Shown here piece by piece: positions 1 through 9,011 of a DNA stretch of 55,589 bases; positions within the stretch are counted from its first letter, which is position 1, and each line of letters starts with the position of its first letter. The stretch is taken from contig JAJQCJ010000003.1 of the NCBI GenBank assembly GCA_021202775.1, positions 1 to 55,589 on the forward strand, read 5' to 3'. The translations under genes were made by a program, and so were the position numbers. The notes below the pieces were generated by a model. That model was given only the letters and a program-made list of their open reading frames with translations, made no database searches and was not told where the DNA came from. Source of the stretch: Clostridiales bacterium (GTDB lineage: Bacteria; Bacillota; Clostridia; Oscillospirales; Oscillospiraceae).

Positions 1-797
1 CCTTCGCGCTGGATAACGCCACCTCCTCCACCGGCCTGTCCATGCTCTACAACGGCCTGGGCTTTACCAGCATGATGATGGTCACCGCCGTCATCCTGGT
101 GGCTCTGGGCGTCGTGACCTTCCTGTTTGTCCGCACCGCGCCCCAGGAGGTCGGTCTGACGCCGGACGGCCTTCCGGTGCAGGCCCCTGCTGACGGCCAT
201 GAGGAGCAGGGCCCGCAGGAGTTCCAGTCCAAGTGGACCCTTGGCAAGCTGCTCAAGCTCAAGGAGAGCTGGGCCATTATGATCGGCATGGGCGTGTTCA
301 GCCTGACCCTGGCCGCTGTCATCTCTCAGTTCTTCAACAGCCTGATGAGCATGGGGCTGGAGATGTCCACCTGCAGTATGTATATGCTGATTTTCGGCCT
401 GCTGGGTATTGTGATGTCCCCCATTTATGGTAAAATAGTAGACAAGCTGGGGGCACCGAAAGCGGGCGTGGTCTGCGCCGTTCTGTATCTGGTCTCTGTG
501 GCCGGGTTTGCCTTCAAGATTCCCGTTGTGGCGGCCCTGGGCCTGACCTTCTTCGTAGGCTCCCCCGTCATCCAGCCCGCCCTGACCATCCACGTCTTTG
601 GTGGCCGGGAATATCAGGCCGCCAACCGGTATTTGTCCATCGGCGTCAACCTGATCGCCGCCTGCGGCGTCCCCTTTATGACCATCTTCTTTGACGCCAC
701 TGGCTCCTATCAGATGGCCTACTATGTGCTGCTGGCCATGAACGCGATCGTGGTGCTGCTGATGCTGATCTGCAACAAGAGCTATGCGGACGACTGA
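1..797 (+). CDS. MFS transporter, C-terminal part (5' truncated by window edge)
   Basis: The reading frame is open from base 3, with codons upstream of the first internal Met at 42, so the gene starts outside the window. The visible part holds a cytoplasmic loop rich in Pro, Glu and Gln (about residues 35-75) followed by six hydrophobic segments, as expected for the second half of a 12-helix major facilitator. One loop has GKIVDKLG, which resembles the MFS signature between helices 8 and 9. It lies 42 bases upstream of a GH43 gene on the same strand and near GH78 and GH2 genes, so it may import the sugars or oligosaccharides these release. The substrate cannot be read from the sequence. Confidence 0.8.
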   Translation, partial: FALDNATSSTGLSMLYNGLGFTSMMMVTAVILVALGVVTFLFVRTAPQEVGLTPDGLPVQAPADGHEEQGPQEFQSKWTLGKLLKLKESWAIMIGMGVFSLTLAAVISQFFNSLMSMGLEMSTCSMYMLIFGLLGIVMSPIYGKIVDKLGAPKAGVVCAVLYLVSVAGFAFKIPVVAALGLTFFVGSPVIQPALTIHVFGGREYQAANRYLSIGVNLIAACGVPFMTIFFDATGSYQMAYYVLLAMNAIVVLLMLICNKSYADD

Positions 798-839
798 CAC
801 AGGCAGAACGACCGAAAACGGAAAGCTAGGGTAATGGCA

Positions 840-1724
840 ATGAAAACCAACGAAATCAACATCCGCGACCCCTATGTGCTGGTACATGAGGGAAAATATT
901 ACCTGTACGGCACCCGCTCGGAAACCTGCTGGGGCGACATGGACGGCTTTGACTGCTATGTCAGCAGCGACCTGGAAGACTGGGAAGGCCCCATTGAGAT
1001 TTTCCACCGGCCGGAGGGCTTCTTCGCCACCCAGTATTTCTGGGCGCCGGAGTGCTACTTCTATCACGGCAGCTTCTACTTCGTCACCACCCTGGGTGGG
1101 CCGGACTTCAAGAAGGGCATCTATGTGCTGAAGGCGAACCGGCCGGAAGGCCCCTACACGCTGTACAGCCAGCGGCTGACCCCGGAGGACTGGGTCGGCA
1201 TCGACGGCACCCTTCACTACGAGAACGGCAAGGTCTATCTGGTCTTTTCCCACAGCTTTGAGGACGGCGATGAGGCCAACATCTCCGTGCTGGAGCTGGC
1301 GGAGGATCTGTCCCACGCCGTCAGTGAGCCGAAGGTGCTGTTCCTGGCCAGCGAGGCCCCCTGGGCCAGGCCCTTCCCCTGGGCCAAACAGGAGTTCGGC
1401 ATTGAGGGCGACTGCTACTTCACCGACGGCCCCAGCCTGCAGCGGATGCCCAGCGGCGAGCTGTATATGCTCTGGTCCAGCTGGGGCACCAACGGGTACG
1501 CCGTAGGGGTGGCCCGCTCCGCCTCCGGCACCATCGACGGCCCCTGGGAACAGGCCCCCAAAGCCGTCTGGCCGGAAAACGGCGGCCACGGCATGATGTT
1601 CCAGGATCTGCAGGGGAATCTGCTGTTCACCCTGCACTATCCCAATGACAAATATGCGGAGCGCCCCACCTTCCACCGGCTGGTGGAGACGGCGGACAAG
1701 ACGCTGGAGCTGGCGGACAGATAA
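840..1724 (+). CDS. Glycoside hydrolase family 43-type enzyme
   Basis: A protein of 294 residues with no signal peptide, probably cytoplasmic. The five-bladed propeller family GH43 acts on arabinans, xylans and related side chains. Visible motifs: NIRDPY near residue 10 (catalytic base Asp), WAPE near 65, GIDGTLHY near 125 (pKa-modulating Asp) and TDGPSL near 200, where most GH43 enzymes have the general acid Glu in EGP or EAP. The Asp in DGP is a conservative difference that may mark a subfamily. ATG 840 is chosen because AGGG at 828-831 is 8 bases away; ATG 834 is in frame but only 2 bases from it. It follows the MFS gene and ends at a bidirectional hairpin facing the AraC gene. Confidence 0.85.
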   Translation: MKTNEINIRDPYVLVHEGKYYLYGTRSETCWGDMDGFDCYVSSDLEDWEGPIEIFHRPEGFFATQYFWAPECYFYHGSFYFVTTLGGPDFKKGIYVLKANRPEGPYTLYSQRLTPEDWVGIDGTLHYENGKVYLVFSHSFEDGDEANISVLELAEDLSHAVSEPKVLFLASEAPWARPFPWAKQEFGIEGDCYFTDGPSLQRMPSGELYMLWSSWGTNGYAVGVARSASGTIDGPWEQAPKAVWPENGGHGMMFQDLQGNLLFTLHYPNDKYAERPTFHRLVETADKTLELADR

Positions 1725-1739
1725 CCCAAAACCGGACAA

Positions 1740-1771
1740 AACCGTGCATCCTCAGAGCAGGATGCACGGTT
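1740..1771. terminator. Bidirectional hairpin terminator between GH43 and araC genes
   Basis: Perfect 13-bp inverted repeat: left arm AACCGTGCATCCT at 1740-1752, loop CAGAGC, right arm at 1759-1771. The minus-strand exit has a T-rich tail (TTGTCCGGTTTT), so it best fits the end of the AraC transcript. It can also serve the GH43 transcript. Confidence 0.75.
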
Positions 1772-1793
1772 CCTCAAAATCAGGGGCGGCAGC

Positions 1794-2930
1794 TCACGCC
1801 GGTTCGTCATCCGGAGGGTTCCCCTGGTGCTGCTTCCGGTACTGAGAGGGGGACAGGCCGGTGCTGTGCTTAAAGGCCCGGGAAAAATGATCCGGGCTGT
1901 TGTACCCCACCAGCTCCGCGATGTCGTTGACCGACCGGTCGGAATAGATCAGGTATTGTACCGCCAGATTGATTTTTTGCTGTGTGATAATTTCAGTGAA
2001 ATACATCCCGGTGGCCAGCCTGATCTGCTTGCCCAGATACGCCTTTTCGTAGTGGAAGAGCTCCGCCAGATAGGACAGGGTCACAGTCTTAAAATTGTTC
2101 TGGATGTAGGTCAAAATGGCGGGCATTTGGGCCATGATGGAGTCGTCCGAAGAATATTGAAGGTAAGTTTTGCTGTAGAGCCGCAGCACCAGCGAGAAAA
2201 AGATGCAGATATAACTGCAACAGATGGCGTTGGCGTTTTTTAACCCGCTGTAATACTCGGTAAAAATGTTCTTGATGATGCCGCAGACCTCAGGACCGGG
2301 GGGAATCATAAACAGCAGATAGCCCTGAATGCCGGAATAAAGGCAGTTGTTAAAAAAGACGGCCAGCAGGTCGTTGCCCTTCAGGGTGTTGAAAAAAGTG
2401 GAGCGGAAGGAGCTGCGCCGCAGGCAGAAACACACCACCGTACTGCCCGGAGACACATAGACAGCGTGATTCGTCCCCGGCGCAATGATGCACAGTTCCC
2501 CTGTCCGCAACACCCTTTTTTCAGTGGCACATTCCATCTCCAGGGAGCCGTCCAGCACATAGTTGCTTTCAAAAAAATCGTGGGTGTGGGGAGTGATTGC
2601 CTCATAGCACATCTTGATATGTGGCAGCACATCCCAGAAGGAAAACCCCAGATACTCCTCGCTGACAAAGCAGTAGTATGCCTCCGGGTCTCGGAGCAGG
2701 GAGGAAACCTCCACCGAAACCTGGGCAGCCAGTTCATAAAGCTGGTGGGGATTTTGTACGTCCCATTTTGAGAAATCAGGCCGCGGCATAGGCGCAGATG
2801 ACACACAGCCCTCCTGCTCCAGCATCTGCACCGCCTGAGAGAGGGTGATATACTGCCCGGTCTGTTCATGGTGGCTTTTCAGGCGTTCCTGAATGGAGTA
2901 AAAACTCAGGTATTTCTTCTGATTGCTCAT
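1794..2930 (-). CDS. AraC family transcriptional regulator
   Basis: A protein of 378 residues. The C-terminal 100 residues hold a double helix-turn-helix of AraC type, ending with GYNSPDHFSRAFKHSTGLSP. A cupin-like ligand domain lies in the middle (TPHTHDFFE, then LRTGELCIIAPGTNHAV), preceded by an N-terminal extension of about 100 residues. The start is ATG at 2930 with AAAGAAG upstream; longer readings have no ribosome site. It is transcribed away from the GH78 rhamnosidase gene across a 181-base gap, so it probably senses a sugar and controls the GH78-GH2 pair, perhaps also GH43 and MFS. The effector is unknown; a rhamnose-type sugar is a guess from context. Confidence 0.88.
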   Translation of the reverse strand: MSNQKKYLSFYSIQERLKSHHEQTGQYITLSQAVQMLEQEGCVSSAPMPRPDFSKWDVQNPHQLYELAAQVSVEVSSLLRDPEAYYCFVSEEYLGFSFWDVLPHIKMCYEAITPHTHDFFESNYVLDGSLEMECATEKRVLRTGELCIIAPGTNHAVYVSPGSTVVCFCLRRSSFRSTFFNTLKGNDLLAVFFNNCLYSGIQGYLLFMIPPGPEVCGIIKNIFTEYYSGLKNANAICCSYICIFFSLVLRLYSKTYLQYSSDDSIMAQMPAILTYIQNNFKTVTLSYLAELFHYEKAYLGKQIRLATGMYFTEIITQQKINLAVQYLIYSDRSVNDIAELVGYNSPDHFSRAFKHSTGLSPSQYRKQHQGNPPDDEPA

Positions 2931-3044
2931 ACCGTGCTTCTTTCGGCGATGGCTTGCGCAGAACCCGTTTTTCCGAATTTCCGCTCTAAACGTATCATAC
3001 CACAAGGAGAGGAAACAATCAACAAAGCATTCCTGCCAAAATTT

Positions 3045-3073
3045 TTGTTGTCCTCATAAAAATAGTCTATGCT
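3045..3073 (+). promoter_or_regulatory. Candidate sigma-A promoter of the GH78-GH2 operon
   Basis: TTGTTG at 3045-3050 and TATGCT at 3068-3073 are separated by 17 bases, 39 bases before the GH78 start. It lies in the AraC/GH78 divergent spacer, which is where an AraC activator would bind. The boxes are imperfect, which fits an activator-dependent promoter. Confidence 0.45.
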
Positions 3074-3111
3074 TTCTTTCACGAAAGGCAATCCACAACA
3101 GGAGGGATTTT

Positions 3112-5400
3112 ATGTTTGAAAAATGGATCACCAATGGAACGGCGGCGCCGTTCTATGCCAGGAAGTCTTTTTCCATTGGCAAGCCTGTCCAGTCCGCCAC
3201 GGCGAAGGTCTGTGGCCTGGGACAGTTTCTCTTCTCTGTCAACGGGCAGAAAATGGGCGACCACGAGCTGGACCCGGCCTGGACGGACTACAACAAGCTG
3301 GTGCAGTATGTGACCTTTGACGTGACCGATGCCCTCCAACAGGGAGAAAATGTGCTGGGCGTCGAGGTGGGCAACGGCTGGTATCACAAGATGGACGAGC
3401 ATTATACCTTTGCTTTTCCGCCCTTCATGCCGCCCAACCCCAACGGATACCACCCCTACGCCAAGGCGCTGGTGCTGGCGCTGGTGCTGACCATCTCCTA
3501 TGCCGACGGCACAGAGGAGGTCCTGTCTGCCGACGAGAGCTTCAAGGTGAAGCAGCACCCCACGGTGATGAGCAACGTCTACGGTTCCGAGACCATCGAC
3601 AACCGCCTGAACGTGCCCGGCTGGAACAAACCGGGGTATGATGACAGCGCCTGGGCCCAGGCTGCTTTGGCAGATGAGGAGGATGTTCCCAAAGGCGTGT
3701 TGAAGAACCAGTTTCAGCCCGCCGTCAAGGTCATCCAGGAGTACCAGGGGAAGCTGATCGGCCAAGTCAACCGCAGAGATATCTATGACTTCGGTCAGAA
3801 TATGTCCGGCCTGCTGGACTTTGAGATCAAAGGCAGCGTTGGCGGCACCGTGAACATCTACCCTGCCGAAAAGCTGGGGCCGGACGGCGATGTGGACCAG
3901 GTGGCCAAGAACTGGATCACCGTGGACTCCTGCATCACCGCCATTGTGGGGCAGGAAGGTGTGTGGGAGCATTGCCGGATGAAGTTCGCCTATTTTGCGG
4001 GCCGGTTTATGGCGGTGGAGGCCCAAAACGCTGAAATCCGCAGCTTAAAGGGCTGCGCCATCACCAGCGCATATCAGGCCGCAGGCAGCTTCCGCTGTGA
4101 CGATGTGCGGTATGAGCAGATTTACGACATGATCGAAAAGACGGTGGAGGCCAACATGGTGGGCGTTCACACCGACTGCCCCACCATTGAACGCTTTGCC
4201 TGGCAGGAGCCGAACCACCTGATGGCCGGCGCTATCTTCTACATGAAGGAATGTAAAGCCTTGTGGGAGAAGTTTTTCGGGGATATCCGCTGCGCTCAGC
4301 ACACGGGCCAGGACTGGTTCAACGACATGACCGGCGGCAAATACTACCCCGGCGAAGGGACGATTCCCGCCCAATGCCCCTGCTATGTTCCCAACGTGCT
4401 GCCGGTGCCCGGCCTGGGCGATATGTACGACATCATCCCATGGGGCAGTACGGGGATTCTCGGTGTCTACTGGCACTACCTCTTTTACGGAGACAGGCAG
4501 GTTGTGGCGGACAACTATGACATGGGTATGCGCTACTTGGAGCATCTGAAATCCCGTGTCAATGAGGACGGCTTTATCAACTACGGTCTGGGCGACTGGG
4601 GCAACCCCCGCAATGAGCTGGCCCGTGAAAACATCGAGACCGCCTTCCTCTACGCCGACGCCGTCACCCTGGCAAAGTTTGCGGCGCTGCTGGGTAAGCC
4701 CGACGACCAGGCCGCGCTGGAAGAATACGCTCAGCAGGTCAGGGCAAATTACAACGAAAAGCTGCTGGTGTGGAACGAGGAACTGGGCGGTTACTGCTAC
4801 AGGTGCTGGGACCATCCCGACCAGCTGTTTCTGACCCAGGCGGCGCAGGCGCTGCCGCTGTTCTGGGGCATGACTCCGGAGGAGCACAGGGCGGACGTGG
4901 TCAGGGCCCTGCAATACACCCTGGTGCGGGACGGCTCCTTCATCTGCGGCGAGGTGGGTTTGCCCTATGTGATTCAGATGGCCAGTCAGAACGGCATGAA
5001 CGACCTGATCTGCCGGCATATCCTGAAAGAGGAACATCCCAGCTATTACGCCTTTATCCTGGATGGGGAAACCACCCTGGGCGAATACTGGGAGAACAAC
5101 CCCCGCAGCCACTGCCACGACATGATGGGACACATCATCGAGTGGTATTACAACGGCATTGCCGGTATCCGGCCTGAACAGCCCGGCTTCGCCGCCGTCA
5201 CCATCCGGCCCTATCTGCCGGAGAGCATCCACGAATTTACCTGCTCCTACCACTCCGCCAGCGGCGAAATTATCGTGGGCGTGGAGGAAAACGAGGATGA
5301 GATTCGGCTGAACGTCCATTGTGGGGACGGCATCGCCTGCCGGGTGGATACAGCGGAGCTTGCCGCGCGTGGAAAACAGGTCACGGTGGTGCGCAGCTGA
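3112..5400 (+). CDS. Alpha-L-rhamnosidase, GH78
   Basis: A protein of 762 residues without a signal peptide, so it is intracellular or released by another route. The family removes terminal alpha-L-rhamnose from plant glycosides and pectic chains. An N-terminal beta-sandwich (QFLFSVNGQKMGDHELDPAW) precedes an (alpha/alpha)6 barrel with the signature HTDCPTIERFAWQEP near residue 350, where the Glu is the likely general acid, and DGETTLGEYWEN near 650, the likely general base. A C-terminal beta-domain with the usual PGFAAVTIRPYLP pattern closes the protein. ATG 3112 follows GGAGGG at 3101-3106. The GH2 gene follows after about 100 bases on the same strand. The AraC gene is divergent. Confidence 0.93.
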   Translation: MFEKWITNGTAAPFYARKSFSIGKPVQSATAKVCGLGQFLFSVNGQKMGDHELDPAWTDYNKLVQYVTFDVTDALQQGENVLGVEVGNGWYHKMDEHYTFAFPPFMPPNPNGYHPYAKALVLALVLTISYADGTEEVLSADESFKVKQHPTVMSNVYGSETIDNRLNVPGWNKPGYDDSAWAQAALADEEDVPKGVLKNQFQPAVKVIQEYQGKLIGQVNRRDIYDFGQNMSGLLDFEIKGSVGGTVNIYPAEKLGPDGDVDQVAKNWITVDSCITAIVGQEGVWEHCRMKFAYFAGRFMAVEAQNAEIRSLKGCAITSAYQAAGSFRCDDVRYEQIYDMIEKTVEANMVGVHTDCPTIERFAWQEPNHLMAGAIFYMKECKALWEKFFGDIRCAQHTGQDWFNDMTGGKYYPGEGTIPAQCPCYVPNVLPVPGLGDMYDIIPWGSTGILGVYWHYLFYGDRQVVADNYDMGMRYLEHLKSRVNEDGFINYGLGDWGNPRNELARENIETAFLYADAVTLAKFAALLGKPDDQAALEEYAQQVRANYNEKLLVWNEELGGYCYRCWDHPDQLFLTQAAQALPLFWGMTPEEHRADVVRALQYTLVRDGSFICGEVGLPYVIQMASQNGMNDLICRHILKEEHPSYYAFILDGETTLGEYWENNPRSHCHDMMGHIIEWYYNGIAGIRPEQPGFAAVTIRPYLPESIHEFTCSYHSASGEIIVGVEENEDEIRLNVHCGDGIACRVDTAELAARGKQVTVVRS

Positions 5401-5502
5401 GTATCCCGCCCACAGTTGGGCAGTTCATCGGGAAGGCAAGCTGCATCCGTCTCAACGGAATCCCGCCTCTCACAGCGCAGGGGCAACGAAAGGAATGAGG
5501 TT

Positions 5503-7938
5503 ATGAACGCGCAAAAATGGAACGAAAACTGGCTGTATTGGGAGGATAAAGACTCCTTCGCCCTGGTGTGGGGCATCCCCCAGGAGGCGCAGAAGGTCAC
5601 CCTTCCCCACGACGCCATGCTGGAGCGGCGGGCCTATGGGGACAGCCCCAACGGAGGCAGCACCGGATTCCGGGACGGCGGTGTGTACGCCTATGTGAAG
5701 GATCTGTTTGTCCCGGAGGAAAAGAAGCAGAAACTTCTGATGCTGCAGTTTGAGGGTGTCTACAGCAATGCCATGGTCTACGTCAACGGCCAGTTGGCGG
5801 GGAAAAACAACTTCGGCTACTCCACCTTTTTTGTGCCGCTGAACGACCTGGTCACCTACGGGGCGGAGAACGAGATCCGCGTTCAGGTGCGCAACTGCGG
5901 CATGACCAACAGCCGCTGGTACTCCGGCAGCGGCATCTACCGGGACGTGTACCTGCTGGAATCCGGGCTGGTGTATCTGGTGCCGGAGGGGGTGCAGGTG
6001 GTCACCGAGACGGCGGACAGCGAATACGCCGCCCTTCGGGTCTCCGCCGAGCTGCGCAGCCGCCGGCACGCCCCCCAGAATCTGACCATGGAGACCGTGC
6101 TGCGGGACCCCTCCGGCGGGGAGGTGGCCCGGTGCCAATCCGTGCTGACCCTCCTGGGGCAGGAGGAGCGCACCGTCTCCCAGCGCATCGCCGTGGCGCA
6201 GCCCCAGCTCTGGTCGGACGAGACGCCGGCGCTGTACACCTATGAAATCACACTGGCGGACGGGGACACCGTTCTGGACACCGAGACCGGTTCCTTCGGC
6301 ATCCGCACTCTGGCGCTGGATGCCAAACGGGGCCTCCGGGTCAACGGTAAAACCGTGAAGCTGCGGGGGGCCTGTGTCCACCACGACTCCGGCCTGCTGG
6401 GGGCCGCCACCTTTGACGAGTTTCATCTCCGTCAGGCCAGGCTGCTGAAGGAGGCAGGGTTCAATGCCATTCGTTCCGCGCACCAGCCCATGGCTCCGGC
6501 CATGCTCCGGGCCTGCGACCAGGTAGGTCTGTACGTTATGGATGAGTTTGCCGATATGTGGGATCGCGCCAAGTCTGATTTGGATTACGCCCTCTCCTTC
6601 CGGGAACAGTGGGAGCAGGACCTGACCGCCATGGTTCGCAAGGACAGAATTCATCCCTGCGTTATTTTGTACTCCGTCGGCAACGAGATCCCCGAAATCG
6701 GCACCGTCCACGGGGCGCAGGTGTGCGCCCGGCTTTGCCAAAAGGTGGAGGAGCTGGACCCCACCCGTTACACCACGGCGGGCATCAACGGCGTGTTCGC
6801 CTGCGGGGACCGGGTCGGGGAGATCATGGTCGACCTGATGCGGGATTCCGGGGGAGCGCAGGGCGAAGCCGGCGGCAACGTCAACGACTTCATGACCGTG
6901 ATGGACAGCCGCCTGGACGACATCGTTGTTCATCGGGCGGTTTCGGAGCGGCTGGAAATGGCCGGGTCGCCGTTGGATGTGATCGGCTACAACTACATGA
7001 CCGCCCGGTATGAGCCGGACAAGGAGCGTTATCCTGACCGGGTCATCGTGGGCAGCGAAACTTATCCGCCTCAAATCGCCCGGAACTGGGCCACCATTGA
7101 AAAATGTCCCAACGTCATTGGAGACTTCACCTGGACCGGCTGGGACTACATCGGCGAGGCCGGTGTGGGCATCCCTGCCTACCGCTGGGGCGACGGCGGC
7201 TTTGGAGCGCAGTTCCCAGCACAGCTGGCCTACTGCGGAGATTTGGACATCACCGGGTTCCGCCGTCCGGCCTCTTACTTCCGGGCGTGCGTGTTCGGCC
7301 TAAGGAAAGAACCTTACATCGCTGTACAGGACCCCAACCACTACGGAGCGTTCCTCATCAAGACCCCGTGGGTCATCAGCGACAGCCTCTCCTCCTGGAC
7401 CTGGAAGGGCTGCGAGGGCAAACCCGTTGTGGTGGAGGTCTACGCCCCCGGCGACGAGGTGGAGCTTCTGGTAAACGGAAAGTCGGTTGGTAAAAAGCCC
7501 AGCGGGCCCGCGGCGGAGTACCGTACCCTGTTCGAGACAGTCTACGAGGCGGGGACTGTGACCGCCGTTCTCTACCAGGGCGGAACAGAAGTCGCCCGGA
7601 CGGAGCTGACCACCGCCGGGGAACCGGCAGGGCTGGTTCTCTCTCAAGAGGAGATAAAAGGCGAACTGATTTTCCTCCAAGGCTGCCTCTTGGACAGCAA
7701 CGGAACCCCCGTCACCGGCGCAGATAGGAAGCTGACTGCTGAGGTGTCGGGCGACGCCGTGCTGGCCGGCTTCGGCAGCGGCAATCCCAAGCCGGACTAC
7801 AACTACATCGACGGCGTGGCCGACACCTGGAACGGGCGGACCCTCCTGATTCTGCGAAAGACTGCCTGCAAGGGAGGCGTCCGTGTGAGCATGACCGCGG
7901 AGAACGGTCTGACGGCAGAGACGGACATCACATTTTGA
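5503..7938 (+). CDS. Glycoside hydrolase family 2 enzyme (beta-galactosidase-like)
   Basis: A protein of 811 residues with GH2 architecture: a sugar-binding jelly roll at the N-terminus (residues 30-160, with SRWYSGSGIYRDV), an Ig-like domain, a TIM barrel and C-terminal Ig-like modules. The acid/base Glu is in YSVGNEIPE near residue 394. The nucleophile is probably the Glu of GSETYP near 517. No signal peptide. GH2 covers beta-galactosidases, beta-glucuronidases and beta-mannosidases; overall form is nearest the beta-galactosidase-like group, but substrate is not certain. ATG 5503 is preceded by AGGAATGAGG. It is probably co-transcribed with GH78, and a hairpin follows the stop codon. It may remove the sugar exposed after rhamnose removal. 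Confidence 0.9.
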   Translation: MNAQKWNENWLYWEDKDSFALVWGIPQEAQKVTLPHDAMLERRAYGDSPNGGSTGFRDGGVYAYVKDLFVPEEKKQKLLMLQFEGVYSNAMVYVNGQLAGKNNFGYSTFFVPLNDLVTYGAENEIRVQVRNCGMTNSRWYSGSGIYRDVYLLESGLVYLVPEGVQVVTETADSEYAALRVSAELRSRRHAPQNLTMETVLRDPSGGEVARCQSVLTLLGQEERTVSQRIAVAQPQLWSDETPALYTYEITLADGDTVLDTETGSFGIRTLALDAKRGLRVNGKTVKLRGACVHHDSGLLGAATFDEFHLRQARLLKEAGFNAIRSAHQPMAPAMLRACDQVGLYVMDEFADMWDRAKSDLDYALSFREQWEQDLTAMVRKDRIHPCVILYSVGNEIPEIGTVHGAQVCARLCQKVEELDPTRYTTAGINGVFACGDRVGEIMVDLMRDSGGAQGEAGGNVNDFMTVMDSRLDDIVVHRAVSERLEMAGSPLDVIGYNYMTARYEPDKERYPDRVIVGSETYPPQIARNWATIEKCPNVIGDFTWTGWDYIGEAGVGIPAYRWGDGGFGAQFPAQLAYCGDLDITGFRRPASYFRACVFGLRKEPYIAVQDPNHYGAFLIKTPWVISDSLSSWTWKGCEGKPVVVEVYAPGDEVELLVNGKSVGKKPSGPAAEYRTLFETVYEAGTVTAVLYQGGTEVARTELTTAGEPAGLVLSQEEIKGELIFLQGCLLDSNGTPVTGADRKLTAEVSGDAVLAGFGSGNPKPDYNYIDGVADTWNGRTLLILRKTACKGGVRVSMTAENGLTAETDITF

Positions 7939-7972
7939 TTCGGAAGTTTTGACGGAATCACTGAACTGATCG

Positions 7973-8015
7973 GAGCGGCATATTTTACACATGGTTTGTG
8001 TAGAATATGCCGCTC
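7973..8015. terminator. Hairpin terminator after the GH2 gene
   Basis: An 18-bp inverted repeat with one G-T wobble: GAGCGGCATATTTTACAC at 7973-7990 pairs with 7998-8015. There is no T-run after it, so either it is a weak intrinsic terminator or it protects the 3' end of the GH78-GH2 message. Confidence 0.55.
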
Positions 8016-8155
8016 TGTATTCGGGCAGAGTGCGATTTGCGCAGGGGCAGAAAATTCCTGCCTTTCTAAAGTTGAGTTCTTGTGGTTTGCGGCCTGAGAT
8101 GATATACTAGAAGCAGCAAACCGCAAACTAACTGTGCAAGCAGCGGGGTGCCATC

Positions 8156-8227
8156 ATGGAAGTCAGCTGCAAAAAATTATGGAAAATTCTGAGAGACAGA
8201 GAGATGAAATTTGGCAGTGTCGTCTAA
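8156..8227 (+). pseudogene. Truncated XRE-type regulator (N-terminal fragment)
   Basis: ATG 8156 opens a 23-codon frame, MEVSCKKLWKILRDREMK followed by five residues and TAA at 8225. The first 18 residues match the start of small XRE repressors of the form MxVSYxKLWKLLIDKxMK, which normally run to about 70 residues with the helix-turn-helix next. The rest is missing, and the fragment runs in another frame into the acyltransferase gene, whose TTG start at 8211 lies inside it. It looks like the remnant of a deletion that joined the two. The family match is from memory of its typical N-terminus, not a search. Confidence 0.5.
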
Positions 8228-9011
8228 GAAGCAAATCCGATATTACAGAACATTTCAGGACGATTTCGTGGAAAGCGCCGACCAGAACCATACTTTGCCT
8301 GACGATTATGTCTGGATACGGGAGAGCAAAAGGGCCAGATTCGCCCGGTCGGTTTTGTATGCCGTCGGCTATCTGTTTGCGCTGATCTACGGGAAGACCG
8401 CCCTTCACCTGAAAATCGTCAGGGCAGTTGACATGAAGGACTATCCCAACACCGGCGCAGTCGTCTATGGAAATCATACGCAGCCCATTGGAGACGTGTT
8501 TGTCCCCGCTCTTGTTTGCAACCCGAAGCGCTGTTATACGATAGCAAGCCCCGCCAACCTGGGGATTCCGGTGATTGGCGCTCTGCTGCCGTGGATGGGG
8601 GCGCTGCCGATTCCAAATAATTATAGGCAAATGAAAGAATTTCTCGGCGCTGTCCGCCAGCGATTGCAGGAGCACAACTGCGTCATGGTCTATCCGGAGC
8701 AGCACGTCTGGCCGTACTGCACCCAGATCAGGCCGTACCCCGCCACATCCTTCGACTACGCCGTCAAAAACAAGGTGCCCGCCTTTTGCATGACCACAAC
8801 CTACCAGCGCCGCAGGTTTTCAGAAAAGCCGAGAACCACCGTGTATCTGGACGGCCCGTTTTATGCGGACGCCAGCCTCCCGCCCCAGGCGCAGAAGGAA
8901 GCGCTGCGGGATCAGGTCTATACCTGTATGCAAAAGAGAAGTGGGCAGAGCACCTGTCAATACGTGGAATACCGGCCAATGCAGGAGGCTGCGGAGCATG
9001 ACAGGGAGTGA
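8211..9011 (+). CDS. PlsC-like 1-acylglycerol-phosphate acyltransferase family protein
   Basis: A protein of 266 residues, probably acylating a lysophospholipid or similar acceptor at the membrane. One hydrophobic segment (about residues 45-62) is followed by the acceptor/catalytic block YGNHTQPIGDV near residue 86 and YPEQHVWPY near 165 in the place of the usual PEGTRS motif. The His and Asp of the first block are five residues apart instead of the usual four. The frame is closed by TGA at 8205, so TTG 8211 is the earliest start and no ATG exists before residue 75; AGAGAGA lies upstream. A small frame overlaps its stop codon by GTGA. Its job beside repair genes is unclear. Confidence 0.75.
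   Translation: MAVSSKKQIRYYRTFQDDFVESADQNHTLPDDYVWIRESKRARFARSVLYAVGYLFALIYGKTALHLKIVRAVDMKDYPNTGAVVYGNHTQPIGDVFVPALVCNPKRCYTIASPANLGIPVIGALLPWMGALPIPNNYRQMKEFLGAVRQRLQEHNCVMVYPEQHVWPYCTQIRPYPATSFDYAVKNKVPAFCMTTTYQRRRFSEKPRTTVYLDGPFYADASLPPQAQKEALRDQVYTCMQKRSGQSTCQYVEYRPMQEAAEHDRE

Noticed and set aside
4045-5319. Long open frame on the minus strand across the GH78 gene
   Set aside because: It mirrors the GH78 gene in a G/C-rich region, has Val/Gly/His-rich antisense composition and no ribosome site. The plus-strand frame shows family motifs.
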